From Sporothrix humicola (Eukaryota; Ascomycota; Sordariomycetes; Ophiostomatales; Ophiostomataceae), in contig WNYE01000002.1 of assembly GCA_021396245.1 (NCBI GenBank), forward strand, positions 124,001 to 188,000: a stretch of DNA of 64,000 nt. Direction: 5' to 3'. The notes below the pieces were generated by a model, which saw nothing but the letters and a program-made list of their open reading frames with translations, was not told the origin of the DNA and made no database searches. How positions within the stretch are numbered: position 1 is the first letter of the stretch; each line of letters starts with the position of its first letter. This document shows positions 31,393 through 43,900 of the stretch, one piece after another. The translations under genes and the position numbers were made by a program.

Positions 31393-34193
31393 ATGGCGCC
31401 GGCGGCGCGGGACACGCCGTTCCGCTCGGCGGACATGAGCATGGTGCAGCTCTACATCTCCAACGAGATTGGGCGGGAGGTTGTCAACGCGCTGGGCGAG
31501 GTTGGCCTGGTGCAGTTCCGCGATGTACGTACGGGGCACGAGAGACGCAAGAGGAATCTGAATCAAGGGATGTGTGTGGTTTCTGTACTAACGATACCTG
31601 CAGCTCAACGGCGACGTCAATGCCTTCCAGCGGGCCTTCACGCAGGAGATCCGCCGCCTCGACAACGTGGAGCGGCAGCTGCGGTACTTTGCGGCGCAGA
31701 TGGAAAAGGCGGGCGTGCCGCTGCGCAAGCTGGACCTCGACACGGAATCGCTGGCGGCGCCGAGCACGGCCGAGATCGACGGGCTGGCGGAGCGCTGCCA
31801 GAGCCTCGAGCACCGCGTGTTCCAGCTCAACGACAGCTACGAGACGCTCAAGAAGCGCGAGGTGGAGCTGACGGAGTGGCGGTGGGTGCTGCGGGAGGCG
31901 GGCGGCTTCTTTGACCGCGCACACGGCAACGTCGAGGAGATTCGTGCGTCGACCGACGGGGGAGATCTTGACGACGATGCTCCCCTCCTCAACGACGTCG
32001 AGGGCGGCCAGGGCGGCCAGAGCGCCGGTGACCGCGGCCAGCAGCAGGCGTCGTTTGGCGGCATGAACATTGGCTTTGTGGCGGGCGTGATTGCGCGCGA
32101 CCGTGTCGGCGCGTTTGAGCGGATTCTGTGGCGGACGCTGCGCGGCAACCTGTACATGAACCAGTCGGAGATCCCGGAGCCGCTGGTCGACCCGAGCACC
32201 AACGAGTCGGTGCACAAGAACGTGTTTGTGATTTTCGCGCACGGCTCGGAGATTCTGGCCAAGATCCGCAAGATTTCCGAGTCGATGAACGCCGAGGTGT
32301 ACAGCGTGGACGAGAACAGCGACCTGCGCCGCGACCAGATCCACGAGGTCAATGCGCGTTTGTCAGATGTGCAGAACGTGCTGCGCAACACGCAGACGAC
32401 GCTCGACGCGGAGCTCGAGCAGATTGCGCGGTCGCTGTCGGCGTGGATGGTGCTGATCAACAAGGAAAAGGCCGTCTATGACACGCTCAACCTGTTCTCG
32501 TTCGACCGCGCGCGCCGCACGCTGATTGCCGAGGGCTGGTGCCCGACGCACGACCTGCCGCTGATCCGCACGACGCTGCAGGACGTGACGAACCGCGCGG
32601 GCCTCGCCGTGCCCTCGATCATCAACGAGATCCGCACCAACAAGACGCCGCCCACGTACCTCAAGACCAACAAGTTCACCGAGGGCTTCCAGACGATTGT
32701 CAACGCCTACGGCACCGCCACATACCAGGAGGTCAACCCCGCCCTGCCCGTCATTGTGACGTTCCCGTTCTTGTTTGCCGTCATGTTTGGTGACTTTGGC
32801 CACGCCGTCATCATGCTGTCGGCCGCACTCGCCATGATCTACTGGGAGAAGCCGCTCAAGAAGGTCACGTTTGAGCTGTTCGCCATGGTTTATTACGGCC
32901 GCTACATTGCCCTCGTCATGGCCGTCTTCTCCGTGTTTACTGGTCTGGTGTACAACGACGTCTTCTCCAAGTCCATGACGCTGTTCCCCAGCGCCTGGGA
33001 GTGGGACGTGCCGGCCAACTTCCGCGAGGGCATGGTCGTCACGGCCAAGCTCAAGGGCAACTACCGCTACCCGTTCGGTCTCGACTGGATGTGGCACGGC
33101 ACCGAGAACGACTTGTTGTTCAGCAACAGCTACAAGATGAAGATGAGCATCATCCTGGGCTGGGCGCACATGACGTACTCGCTGTGCTTCTCGTACATCA
33201 ACGCGCGCCACTTTAAGAAGACGATTGACATTTGGGGCAACTTTGTGCCGGGCATGATCTTCTTCCAGGCCATCTTTGGGTACCTGGTCATGTGCATCCT
33301 GTACAAGTGGTCCGTCAACTGGCTCGAGATCGGCCAGAGCCCGCCCGGTTTGTTGAACATGCTGATCTACATGTTCTTGCAGCCCGGCTCGCTCGACATG
33401 CGCCTGTACAAGGGCCAGGAGTACGTCCAGGTGTTTTTGCTGCTGATTGCGTTTGTGCAGGTGCCCATTCTCTTGTTCTTGAAGCCGCTGTACCTCCGCT
33501 GGGAGCACAACCAGGCCCGCGGCCACGGCTACCGCGGCATCGGCGAGCGTGGCCACGTCAGCGCTCTCGATGGCGATGACGACGACGATGTCCACGGCAA
33601 TGGTAATGGTAGTAGCAACAACGGCCACGCCCGCCGCGTCAGCCAATTGAGTGTGGACAGTGAGGGCAACGAGGCCGTCGGCATGCTGTCGCACGATATC
33701 GGTGGTGGCAACGCCGACGACGACGAGGAGCACGAGGAGTTCGAGTTCAGCGAGGTCATGATCCACCAGGTCATCCACACCATCGAGTTCTGCCTCAACT
33801 GCGTCTCCCACACCGCCTCGTACCTGCGTCTGTGGGCGCTGTCGCTCGCCCACCAGCAGCTCTCGGCCGTCCTGTGGTCCATGACGCTCGGCCCCGCCCT
33901 CAACATGCGCGGCGTCACCGGCGTCATTGCCATTGTCGTCACGTTCACCATGTTCTTCTCGCTCTCCGTCATTATCCTCATCGTCATGGAGGGTGTATCC
34001 GCCATGCTTCACTGTAAGGACCCTCCCTATCTATAAACTATCTTAATTGTCCACCACTAACAGCACAGCCCTCCGTCTCGCCTGGGTCGAGTCGTTCTCC
34101 AAGTTTGCCGAGTTCGGCGGCTGGCCGTTTGCGCCCTTTTCCTTCAAGCAGCAGCTCGAAGAGTCGGAAGAGCTCAAGGAGTACCTGGGTTAA
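31393..34193 (+). CDS. VPH1: V-type H+-ATPase subunit a (V0)
   Basis: This is the large membrane subunit of the vacuolar proton pump V0 sector; it provides the proton half-channels next to the c-ring. There are three exons, 31393-31524, 31604-34013 and 34069-34193, with introns of 79 and 55 bp (ACTAAC branches), giving 888 aa. The cytosolic N-half carries the RSADMSMVQLYI opening, LNGDVNAFQRAFTQEIRR and the NVERQLRYF coiled coil. The C-half has about eight membrane segments starting near FPFLFAVMFGDFGHA. The essential arginine in SYLRLWALSLAHQQLS is present at residue 786, corresponding to yeast Vph1 Arg735. The C-terminus is FAPFSFKQQLEESEELKEYLG. An acidic Asp-rich and Gly/Asn loop (about 700-760) is a normal variable lumenal/cytosolic loop. 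The length fits fungal Vph1. Identity is secure; whether its homologue is vacuolar (Vph1) or Golgi (Stv1) in yeast terms is moot, as filamentous fungi usually have one gene. Confidence 0.97.
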
Positions 34194-36202
34194 TGACGTT
34201 TTTTCTGTCCTCTCTCTTTGTGTTTTCGTAATGCATGCGTTTCTTCCTCGAGAACGCCGTTCTTGTTATCATAAAGGGAAGTGTGGGAACCACCATTTGC
34301 ATGACATTGGTTTAGTCTAGTCTTTTGTGCTTTTATTTGTATTTTCGTTTTGCTTTTTCTTTCATTTGTCTTGTTTCTTCCCATATGTCTCTAATTTTTT
34401 GTCGAGAGCGTCAGCCTCGACTGTAGTTTTAGTAGATCAAATCATCACGCTTTTATATTTATTTTGTGTCCTCTTCACATAATGTATACGTCATATGAAT
34501 GGTCAAAAGGTGCAAAACTGCAAGATAACAAACAGCACGTTCGACTCTGCAGGAAGCATCGACCCGTACCAACAGCGCAGAGAAGGGCCGTGCCGCGTTC
34601 TTTCGTCTGATCTTTTTGGCTGCCGCATCCCACGTGTGCATATTCTCCATGTCTACGACGTACGTTTACTTCTGTCTCGGTATTGACTAATTGTGTCAAA
34701 GATACAGTATCTGGAGCACGGGGAAGGTGTAGTTTTTGAAATAAGAATGACTACAAAACAGCACTTTTTACCGATAGCTTTATTTACCTCGTGCAGGAAA
34801 GGATCGTGTTGCATCTTTTGTTGTAAGCCTTGAAGGCACGCCCCCTCCATCACGTCTTTCTGGTTGCCATTTCTGCCATTTCTGTCAATTTCTGTCCTAC
34901 TCCACACCCTCAACCCTCAGCCTCGTGAGGCTGCCGGGAGGAAAAGTGCACATTTGCACTTGGAGGTGGGAGCGATATATAAAAAATGACGCAATGTGCT
35001 GTTTTTCAATGTAGAGTTTTCTTTATCAGTTTTGTTTACAGTGACATTTTTTTCCAGTGCTTTTTACATGAAATATACTGATTTATTTGTTTTGTTTTGT
35101 TTTGCTGTGATTTGTTTTTGTTTTTATTTTTTTTCTCTCGCTAAATATTATATTTAAAAAATCAAATAGAAAACAAGACGAAATATCTCTGCAACCTCAT
35201 GCTAGAGCCTTAAATATGGATACTCTTCAATGGCTACTCGTACATTATGAAATTTGCTTTTAATCATAATAACATACTCCTTCAAGGCAAACCTTAGTTG
35301 GCATACATATTTTTGGTCCATGATTTGTATTTTCTTTGTCAACCAACGGGATGTGACAAAGGAGCCCACAAGACCAACCCTCGAAACGCAATTATACGCT
35401 GCTATGCACGGCAGCGTCCCGCCAAAACAGCAGTTGTGTTGTGCTGTGCCGTCTGACGCCTCACGGATGCTCCCTTTATTCTTCCACCATTCAATAATTA
35501 GTAGCGAGTACTCCCCGTACCCTGTAATGTTATTACCCATTTATCCCCCTTACGGGGCAGGGCTCACTCAACTCTTTCATAAACTGTTTTTGATTTTGCT
35601 TTGGCCTTTCGGCCCTTTTCCTGCAATGCAATGGCTAAAATCCAAGAGCAACGACCAAAACTGTTTGAAAAGTAAGAAAAAGCAATAGCAATAGCCAAGG
35701 CACGGTTGATCAAGTCACGTAAAGTTAAATCACTGCATTTCCGTTCTTTCAAGGTGAAGTTGGATGCAAAGAAAATAAAATAAAAGCTATGAATAAATAT
35801 GCTGTAGGGGGTATTCCAAAAACGAACAAAAGTATGTGTAAACAAAAAAAGGCAGTAAAGCCTTGCGCAATGATGAATCCCCGATGCTGCCGATAAAAAA
35901 CAAAGAAACCAAAACAAGAGGAAAAAAAAGCAATAAACCAAGCCAAATGCTACCGACCCGACCCAACACGCCTCTATACATGGAGTGCTGGGTGTGATGC
36001 ATAATGTAAACAAAGCTGCCCTTGTTTTTACTCTCGTTGTCCGAGAACATTTTTTAGGTAATTTTCGGCCGTTATCTGAGTCCTCCTCTATTATGTCTCA
36101 CTAAGTAGAGACCACCGTATTATCCGAATGTAAGGTTGTAAGGTTGTATGTTGTAAGCCATAGGGTGTGACTTGTAGGTTGTAGGGTGTGGTTGTTCACT
36201 AT
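34194..36202. other. Convergent intergenic 2.0 kb, AT-rich
   Basis: This is the region between the convergent VPH1 and SOK1 stops. It is more AT-rich than the rest of the window, especially 34975-35215, with TTTTGTTTTG repeats and a TATATAAAAAA string. An ATAAAG signal follows VPH1 by about 80 bp. Near SOK1 (about 36128-36190) there are imperfect repeats of TTGTAAG/TTGTAGG. Only short, unconvincing frames are present. Confidence 0.6.
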
Positions 36203-38653
36203 TTACATAGCGACAGGGATAGGTGCGTCGGCAGGCATCTCGGGCTGGGGGTCGTAAACGAGCCGGCCCCAGACGCGCCAGTGCAGGATGCCCAGATGGG
36301 CGAGGCGAGTCGCCATATCCTCGACACAGCCATCTTCGCGAGGGTCGATTGGCGGCGTGTTCCGATCCATGAGCGCGGCGGCCGCGGCGGCAGCAGCAGT
36401 GGCAGCAGCTGCGGCAGCAGACGTGCCCTCCGGAGCGCGAGCAGGAGTCGGGTGGATCCGGCCACCGGCAGCCACAACAAAGAGGCCGACATTGGGCATG
36501 GTCTTGTAGTCCTTGACGCGGCGCGCCAGGGCAGACAGAAGACGCTCGCGGAACGTGTTCTCGACCTTCTGCTTGGTATCGGCATCCGGGTTCATCGCGG
36601 CCTTGAGGCGCAGCTCGATCTGGTCCAGCGGGACGTGCTGGGCACGGTCGACGCTCGACAGCGTGCGGAAGATCTCCACAGCCATTAGAGGCCACAGGTC
36701 CTCCCAGCGGTCCGAAGGCCGGGCCGTGGCGGGCACGCTCTGGAGAAGTGCGACCAGGCACGAGTACAGGTTCTGCGACCGCTGGCGGGCCTCGGCAAAG
36801 TCTTCGGCAAGCTGGGGCGGGGCACCGGCGCCATCGGCACCGAGAGGCAGACCCGAGTTGCGTGGCGAGGACGTCGTAGAGCCGCAGGCGCTAAAGTCCA
36901 GGCTGGTCGGACGGGACGAGGTCGGAGAGCCCGATGCGGCAGACTGCGGCGGCGTGTTGAAGTCAAACTCGTCCGAAGAGGGGTAGGCGTCACCCAGGTA
37001 CGAGGGCACGCCGTTCGGTGCCAGGTGGCGCGAGGCATGAGACATGCTGGCTTCGGTGGACTGCACAGCCTGGGCCATGGCAGCCTGGTGGGACACGGCG
37101 ATCTCGTCGGCCTCGGCCATCTCGTAGACCTTCATGCAGATCTCGAGGTGGATGGCGTCAAACATGTCGGACCGGAGCTTGACAATGCGATCTTCGTCAA
37201 AGAGGAACGTGTTGGGCACGTGGCTGGCGTCGACCGAGGGCAGCAGAAGCTGGACCAGGCCGCTGAAGAAGACAGACATGTTGCCAAACGCCTGGCGGTG
37301 GCGCACGTTGGGGTTCGCAAACTCCACCTTGGCCTGCTCGTACCAGTTGCGCGCGGCCGAGACAGACATGCGGCGGTTCTGGATCTTCTTGTAGAAGAAG
37401 CGCTGCTCAAAGTGGACAGTGTCCTCAATGAGCAGCGGGCGAAGGCAGCGGATCTGGTGGTTGGCAACGTCCAGCTTCATGGCCTCGAGCACGCTCAGCA
37501 GGCTGCACATGCCCTTGACGAGCTCGTTGACGTCGTTGTCGCGGTTGCCACGGCTCAGCTCATTGTACATCTCGTCGACCCAGTCGTCGCGCATGGGCGC
37601 GCAATGCAGCTTCAGGACCGATGACAGCCAGGCAGCGAGCTTCTCGAGGTCGACCACGCCGCGGGCAAACTGCTGCATCAGCAACGGGACATTGAGCCCC
37701 TCGTTGAGCAGATCGCGGTCGCGAGCGGGGACCAGGGTCTGGATAATGTCCTTGACAGCGTTGAGAAGAGCCGGCAGAGACCACTCGTTATCCTCAGGGC
37801 CGTGCGCGTTGAGGAACTCGTCGCGGTTGACAACGAACTGCGTCAGATCGTCGCGCAGGCAGTCCCAGAACTGCTGTGCCTTGTCCTGCTTCCGGCGGCC
37901 CTTCTCGCCGTCCAGATTTGGGCGGAAGTGAAGTTCGGGGTCGTAGTTGATGTCGTGGCGAAGCTTGGGGTTGTGGATAATCTTGTTGACATCGAGCTCA
38001 CTCAATGTTGACTTGGTCACGGGAAGCTCGATCTTGTTGGACGAGTGCCGGTGTGATGAAGAGTGGTCGCGGTGTGACGAGCGACGGTGGTGGTGGTGGT
38101 GGCGCGATTCAGAAGAAGAGTGGGGCGAAGACGAAGAAGACGAAGACTGGCTGCTTTCGCCCTGTTGTTGGTTCTCCTGTTGCATCTGCTGCCGTTGCCG
38201 CTCCTTGAGTGCCTGCTGCTGCTTCAGTTCCTGCTGCTCCTGCTTCAACTGCTCCCTCCGTTGCCTTGACTGGATCATAGACTGCTGTATTTGCGTCATT
38301 GGGCGCGTCTTGCTGTCTTGGGCCTTGGTCGAGGGTTGTGATGCTGATGCTGATGAAGATGAAGAGGATTGCTGTTGGCTGGCCTCGTATGCCATTGAGG
38401 GTGACGGCGAGTCAGTCACGGGCGGACTCCGGGTTCCTGTGGAGGCGCCGGCTTCTGATGACCGGGGGTCCTGTTCTGAAGAGATGATGGCGGCGACGAA
38501 ATTGCTGGAGACGCCGTTGCGCTGGGGTGCTGTTGGTGAGCCGCGGACTTCGGAAGTCTGTTCGGTCGTCGTGGTCTCATCCGTCGGCTGACCCCTAGAG
38601 TGGCCAGATGTCAGGGTGCTGTCGAAGCCACCGCCTGCTCCTTGTTCACTCAT
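36203..38653 (-). CDS. SOK1: SOK1/Tcp11-family protein
   Basis: This is an intronless 816-aa member of the T-complex-11 family. Yeast Sok1 is a multicopy suppressor of PKA loss, and the family is tied to cAMP/PKA signalling. Residues 1-205 are low complexity: Ser/Thr/Pro at first, then a Gln-rich charged coil (about 118-165), then a Ser/His-rich stretch with HHHHHRR. The conserved Tcp11 region begins at about 207 with IELPVTKSTLSELDVNKI and DINYDPELHFRPN, and includes QFWDCLRDDLTQF, LVPARDRDLLNEGLNVPLLMQQ, CAPMRDDWVDEMY and LRPLLIEDTVHFEQRFF. It continues to about residue 810 with a Ser/Pro insert at about 540-600 and an Ala-rich run (AAAAAAA) near 760. It is cytosolic by appearance, with no signal or membrane helix. 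It is followed upstream by about 3 kb of strand-skewed, pyrimidine-rich (minus strand) DNA, suggesting a long leader or complex promoter. Confidence 0.92.
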   Translation of the reverse strand: MSEQGAGGGFDSTLTSGHSRGQPTDETTTTEQTSEVRGSPTAPQRNGVSSNFVAAIISSEQDPRSSEAGASTGTRSPPVTDSPSPSMAYEASQQQSSSSSSASASQPSTKAQDSKTRPMTQIQQSMIQSRQRREQLKQEQQELKQQQALKERQRQQMQQENQQQGESSQSSSSSSSPHSSSESRHHHHHRRSSHRDHSSSHRHSSNKIELPVTKSTLSELDVNKIIHNPKLRHDINYDPELHFRPNLDGEKGRRKQDKAQQFWDCLRDDLTQFVVNRDEFLNAHGPEDNEWSLPALLNAVKDIIQTLVPARDRDLLNEGLNVPLLMQQFARGVVDLEKLAAWLSSVLKLHCAPMRDDWVDEMYNELSRGNRDNDVNELVKGMCSLLSVLEAMKLDVANHQIRCLRPLLIEDTVHFEQRFFYKKIQNRRMSVSAARNWYEQAKVEFANPNVRHRQAFGNMSVFFSGLVQLLLPSVDASHVPNTFLFDEDRIVKLRSDMFDAIHLEICMKVYEMAEADEIAVSHQAAMAQAVQSTEASMSHASRHLAPNGVPSYLGDAYPSSDEFDFNTPPQSAASGSPTSSRPTSLDFSACGSTTSSPRNSGLPLGADGAGAPPQLAEDFAEARQRSQNLYSCLVALLQSVPATARPSDRWEDLWPLMAVEIFRTLSSVDRAQHVPLDQIELRLKAAMNPDADTKQKVENTFRERLLSALARRVKDYKTMPNVGLFVVAAGGRIHPTPARAPEGTSAAAAAATAAAAAAAALMDRNTPPIDPREDGCVEDMATRLAHLGILHWRVWGRLVYDPQPEMPADAPIPVAM

Positions 38654-39058
38654 TGTTGCAGATTTATGTGATTTATGTTTGTGTCGTTTTGTCGTTCTTT
38701 AAATTTTCCGTCGATTGTGCGGATTCCGAATTGATGCCCTAATGGACTCGACTCCTTCCTTTTTAGGCCAGTAATAGTTGTAGATGGGCCAGGCCTGCCC
38801 GGCTGTTGTTGTAGGGAAAACGGCGGGTAGGTGTTGCAAAGGCGTTGACTACTCGGCGGTAGAAAATGTCGATGTAGGAAAGGAAGAAGTGAAGAAGAAA
38901 AAGAGAGCGAGGTGAGGAATGCGATCTGGGAAATAAGAGATCGGGAAAAGGTAAAAAGGGAAGCACGGTGCAAGCAAGGGCTGAGAGGGAAATGAAATGA
39001 AGAAGAGCGTCAAGCTGAAAGCTGGGGGAAGCTTGAAATAAGAGAGGAGGAATAGTAG

Positions 39059-39067
39059 TACTCCGTA
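39059..39067. repeat. Dispersed motif TACTCCGTA (one of several copies)
   Basis: This is a representative copy of a 9-base motif found in full at 374-382, 39059-39067, 45497-45505, 48345-48353, 54590-54598 and 56295-56303. It appears as the 14-base palindrome ACGGAGTACTCCGT at 54392-54405, with near matches at 793, 2878, 5921, 5981 and 5998. All copies I found are outside genes. Confidence 0.7.
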
Positions 39068-39634
39068 GCTGGGTTTAGAATGTGGAGCTGCAAGGTCAGT
39101 CAGCATATGTCTCTGCGTTGTAGTAGAGAAAAAGGCGTCTTTGTCTGGCGAGGGTCTCAGAGCGGCAGGGATCAGAGCCAAAAAAACGAGGCGAAAAAGG
39201 GCGAGCGTGAAATAAAGAAAAGGAACAACAAGCTGGGGGGTGGAATAGAGGGAATAGAGGGGCCCAGTGGGTGGGACAAGTAGTACTTGTAGTTGAACAG
39301 GCCAGAAACACGCGAACAACGTCGGGAGACAAAAAAGAAGAGGCAAATGAGCACAGCGGAGCGGAAGACCAAAAGCCTGGCGGTCGAGCCCAATGCCAGG
39401 GAAGGCGAGGCGAAAGACACGATTGGGGGATGTTTGGTTTTGGGGTTTTCGACTTTGAAGGGATTGCAGAATAAGCATGCAGCATAACAATACAAAGGAG
39501 AATAAAGAGAGAGGAAGGGAAGAAGAGAGCTGGCGGGCGGGCCTCGTGAAGGGGATGTTGGGTAGGAGGGAGGAAAGCGAAAGGGAAGAAGGGGAAAGAA
39601 ATTGAGGGAAGAAGAAGGGAGGCCAGAATTAAAA

Positions 39635-39661
39635 ACACGACGACACGACGACACGACGACG
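39635..39661. repeat. ACACGACG tandem repeat
   Basis: Three tandem copies of an 8-base unit (39635-39658) plus a partial copy lie in the purine-rich block upstream of SOK1. Confidence 0.85.
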
Positions 39662-40899
39662 AAGGGGGAAAGAGCGAGAGACGAGAACACAGAAGGAGCA
39701 GTTGTCTGGGTGCATGAGGCGGTGGCAGGCGAACAATGTGCGTTGGAAGGGGCCACACGCGCGAAGGAGGAAGGAGTGATGCAGTGAATGGAGACGAGAT
39801 GGAGAACAGCAGGACGCCGACAGGAAAGAGCGACCGCGTTTGCGTGTGCTTTGCTGTTGGTTGCTCTTGCTGCTTTTGTCTGGCTCGTCCAAGTGTCTGG
39901 CTGGGTCGCTCCTGCCCACTTTACACAAAAGAACGTCCTCCAAACGGTTCCGGATGGCGAACGGGAGAGTGCATGAGGGACGTGCTGTGTTGTCTATGGC
40001 TTCCCGATCTGCGGATGTGACGAAGACCGTTTGCTTTGTCGAGACCAACGCCTTGTCCTGCGGTGCAGACAATTGTGGACTGTGGACGGTGGACTGTGGT
40101 GCTGCCTTTGCTGAGCGGAACACAAAGAAAAAGACAGTGGCCGAGTGGGTGGAGAACGGTGGATGCAATAGGGAAGGAGCGCAGGGGAATACAAGCAAAA
40201 GGGAAAGAGCAATGCAATACAAGAAAAAAGAGACAAGAAAACGACGAATTGGGAAAGAGTGAAGGGGCGGTCTGGCCCTGGTGCTGGTTCTGGTGCTGGC
40301 TGTGACTGTTTGACTGTGGGCTCTGATCTGATCTGGCTCTGGTCTGAAAGCCCTGCGCGCGCAAAAGAAAGACGACTTGTTCACTGTAATCCTCGACGGG
40401 GCGAGTCAGCACAGGCGTGCTGGTGGAACAGATCTTACCTGGAGATTTGTTGACTTGTGTTGTCCTTCGTTCAGATGAGACAATTGGCGGCTACGAATGC
40501 GGACGAGACACACGATGTGTGGTCTTTGGCGTCTTTTGGCGCGTTTGGCCGGTTTTGGTGGTGGATGGGTGAATAGCGAGTGTCAGAGTGACTGGAATGT
40601 GCGTCGGTGCGGAGTGGGCAAGGAGAAGAGTAAAATAAAAATAAAAAAATGAGAAAATAGGTGAGACGCCAGGACTGCTGAAAAGCTGCTGGATCGCTAT
40701 TTGCGAAGAAGGGGGTGGTCGTCGATCGTTTGGTCGCAACAAAGAGATGGGTACCGTGGGATGCGTCAAGTCCTGTCAAGACTTGTTAAGAGAAGGACAA
40801 GAGTCAATGGCTGGCGAGAGGGATCCTAAAAAGCAATGAAAGAAAGGCGAGACGGTGTCGTCAGTACAAAAGTACGAGGGCGGATCTTTGCGAGAATGC

Positions 40900-40922
40900 G
40901 ATAATCGATAATCGATAATCGA
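40900..40922. repeat. GATAATC tandem repeat
   Basis: Three tandem copies of a 7-base unit run into GAGG. They include overlapping ATCGAT palindromes. Function is unknown; the array may simply be slippage. Confidence 0.85.
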
Positions 40923-43900
40923 GGCGACGAGTAAGGAGAGATTGCCGATCGGTAGACGGAAAGGGCGAGGCGAGTTTAAAGAGTTTAAGCAATAAACTGA
41001 TTCCGGAAACGACTGTTAGTTGTTGTAGTCGAAAGGGTGAGAGAAGGGGGAGAGAAAAATTGAATATGGAGAAGAGGAAAGGGAAGAGAAATGAGAAGGG
41101 GAGGAAGGAAAAGAAAAAGAAGAAAAGAAGAAACAGGAGGAAGAAAGTCTACCACATGAGACGAACCCGGCAGACAGGCGAGCGAGGAGGAGGATAAAAG
41201 AAGGGTTCCGAGAACGAAAGGTGAAGGACGACCCAAAAGGCCAAAAAGACGTACCAAAAAATGAGTGCTCTCCCCAAAAGGCAGAGGGAAAAGGGCTCGA
41301 GCCTTTCTGCGAACGAGGAATAGGAAGAAGGAGTGTGTGGGAGTCGCAAGGAGCGAGTAGCGGCACTCTCAATCATTGAATGAATGACCAGGGGGTGGTG
41401 GTGATTAAACAAGGAGCGGGTTGGCCGATTGTTCCAGAACGTAAGGAATAAACGGATGGGCGTGAGAACTATGGCTCTTCGTTCCCTCAGAATGGGGCCG
41501 TCCGTCCAGCGTGGGCACGGGTGGTTTGGGTCTTTTAAGTTTTGCTTTCGACCAGAGAAACGAGTGTGCTTGTCGAAAGAAACCTTGCTTTGGTTTATGG
41601 CGTATGGCTTTCTTTTTTCTTTCTTTCTTGTCGTGGAGCTAGAGCGGCAAAATGGCGGAGAGAAAGGGCGCGGTCGTTTTGTTAATTAGAAGCCAGCGCA
41701 GGGGAAACCGTGATGGTGTAAATGGAGAAAGGAGAAGGGGGGTGTGGGTTTCGTTTGGCGTGATTTGGGTTGGGCGTGTTCGGCGAGGATTTTAATGGGA
41801 TGGGATATGGTCGACGTCAGTTTTTGTTTGGAGTGGACGCTCTGGTGTAGATCGGAGAACGCCAGGGACAGAGAGATTGGTGACAGATTCAAAGGGTTTG
41901 GAAGAGAGAGGAGAGAAAGGAGAAAAATAACGAAACAAAAACACAAACAACCAGGGGACAACAGCGTCGTTATATCTAAACTGACCAGTCCATGGCCAGT
42001 CACGAATTCAAAGATGCTATTTTGTCTTCTTTCCGTTGGCTGTTAATATTGGCGTTGGTGCGTTTTGTTTGGTGTATGGCTGTGTACAGATACATGCTGT
42101 TCCCGTTGTTTCCATGCTGAGAACGAGGCAAAATAAAGGGGGACTGATGACACAGCACTACACGGAAAATACAAGTGCTCCGAAGCTACGGCTCCGAGCG
42201 GCGCCACGGGCAAGAACGGTGAAGGGCCACCACGAAAGGGAAGTAGCGACGGGAGGGAGGCAAACCGACGGAAAGACCTGGGGGACCAAAAAGACGAACT
42301 GGCGAATCGACGAGCCGGAGGGAAGGTGCCAGCCGGTCGAAGAAGATACTTGCTACTTTACGGGCCACAAAGGAAGGGCCTAAAGAAAACAAAAATAAAA
42401 CAAAAAATAAAAAAAATAAAAAATATATAGCGCTTAGCCGGTGAGGTATTACTGCCACGCGAAAAAGAAATGCTAAAAGCCAAAACGCCCCAAATGTCCA
42501 AACAAAAAGCAAAAATAAAGTGACTAAAAAACTCAAAAAGAAACCGAGAGAACAGAAGAAGAGGGAAAAAGGAAAAACCAAAAACCCAACAGGTGAGAAT
42601 GACCCAAGAAACCCATCCTTTCAGGTACGGCAGGCACGCTGTTCAGTGTTTGGGAGGCTGCAACCCACACCACCTTTACGACCTCAGCACCAAAGGAGCC
42701 AACTGCACCCATTTTTGCCCATTCCATGACCGCTGAAAATTGCAAAAAAGCGCCCCAAAGACGCCCCCCTTTTTTTCCTGCTCGCAAAACCCTCAGCACA
42801 CGACGACTTCACAACCAAAAAGAGAAAGTGCCCACCCACACCAGACTTACACCAAAAAGACCCATTAACATTAGGGAATGAGCAAAACACTAATGACACA
42901 CCCTCCTCCCACCTTGTAACCTTTGCACGCCCACACAGCCCTGTCTTTCTCCCTCTATTTTCTCTCTTCCACCCGCGCCCTTTGTGCCCTTTCCCTTGCA
43001 TTTTTCTTTTCTTTTCTTTTCCTGCGTAGATTCGCTCCCGCATGAGTCCATCGTACATAGTGCACCGAAATACCCCAAAAATTCCCGTACTACTTATATA
43101 GTGCTCTGCAGTTCATAGCTTCTGCCGCAAAGCAATATATTGCCAATGGGGGGGTGTCTGGGCCGGTATTGGCAGCTATTGCATGCCAGAGCATAATTGA
43201 CGAGGGCAGACAAAATGGCAAAAGAACGAAAGACAGCGAGGGAGAGCGGAAAGTTCCCACTCCACACCCTCACCCCTGGCAATTATTGTATTTTTATTTT
43301 AATTATATTTATTTTTTGCATGCACCGGCAGGCTGGAACCCTACTGTTTGGGTCGTTTAAAATGGGAAAGAGGTCAGCGCGCTAAGCCGAATGCGGAAGC
43401 ATCTACGACATGTACCGCGATACAAAGGTACCTTGACAAGATTTGGACTTTTTTTGTAGGGCAAGGCTACCACAGCTATAAAAAAATACAGTGTGTAAAA
43501 GGGTTATTTTTATTTTCAATTGTGTACGGATTATTCCGTGTAGTTCTATTTGTCAATTCCTGACACTTGTCAGCCGACGATGGCCGACCTGCGATGTTGC
43601 CAGATTGCAGCATATTCGAAAAGAAACGTCTTCCAAAATACTTTTCCATCATCAAGCTTGTGATATCGCGTATATCGCCCATATCGCGATGCGAAGTTGC
43701 CCACCGACGTCATCGCAGGATGAATGTCGGCCCTGTGATTCGATAGAGACAAAGGGCGGCAGAGGATAACCGGTGAGAATAAAAAAGAAGGGAACTGTAT
43801 CCGACAAAACTGCGAACTGCCGGTCGAAACCACGCTTCCAGTTCCCAAATACGGAACAACGGCCGTTGTGGTGGCCCGGTGTGTTGGGCCGGTTGAATGT

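Noticed and set aside
32363..34012. 549-codon minus-strand frame
   Set aside because: It is antisense to the V-ATPase a subunit and has no domain of its own.
39629..40384. 251-codon minus-strand frame upstream of SOK1
   Set aside because: Ser/Pro/Leu/Phe-rich translation is what pyrimidine-rich leader DNA gives in any frame.
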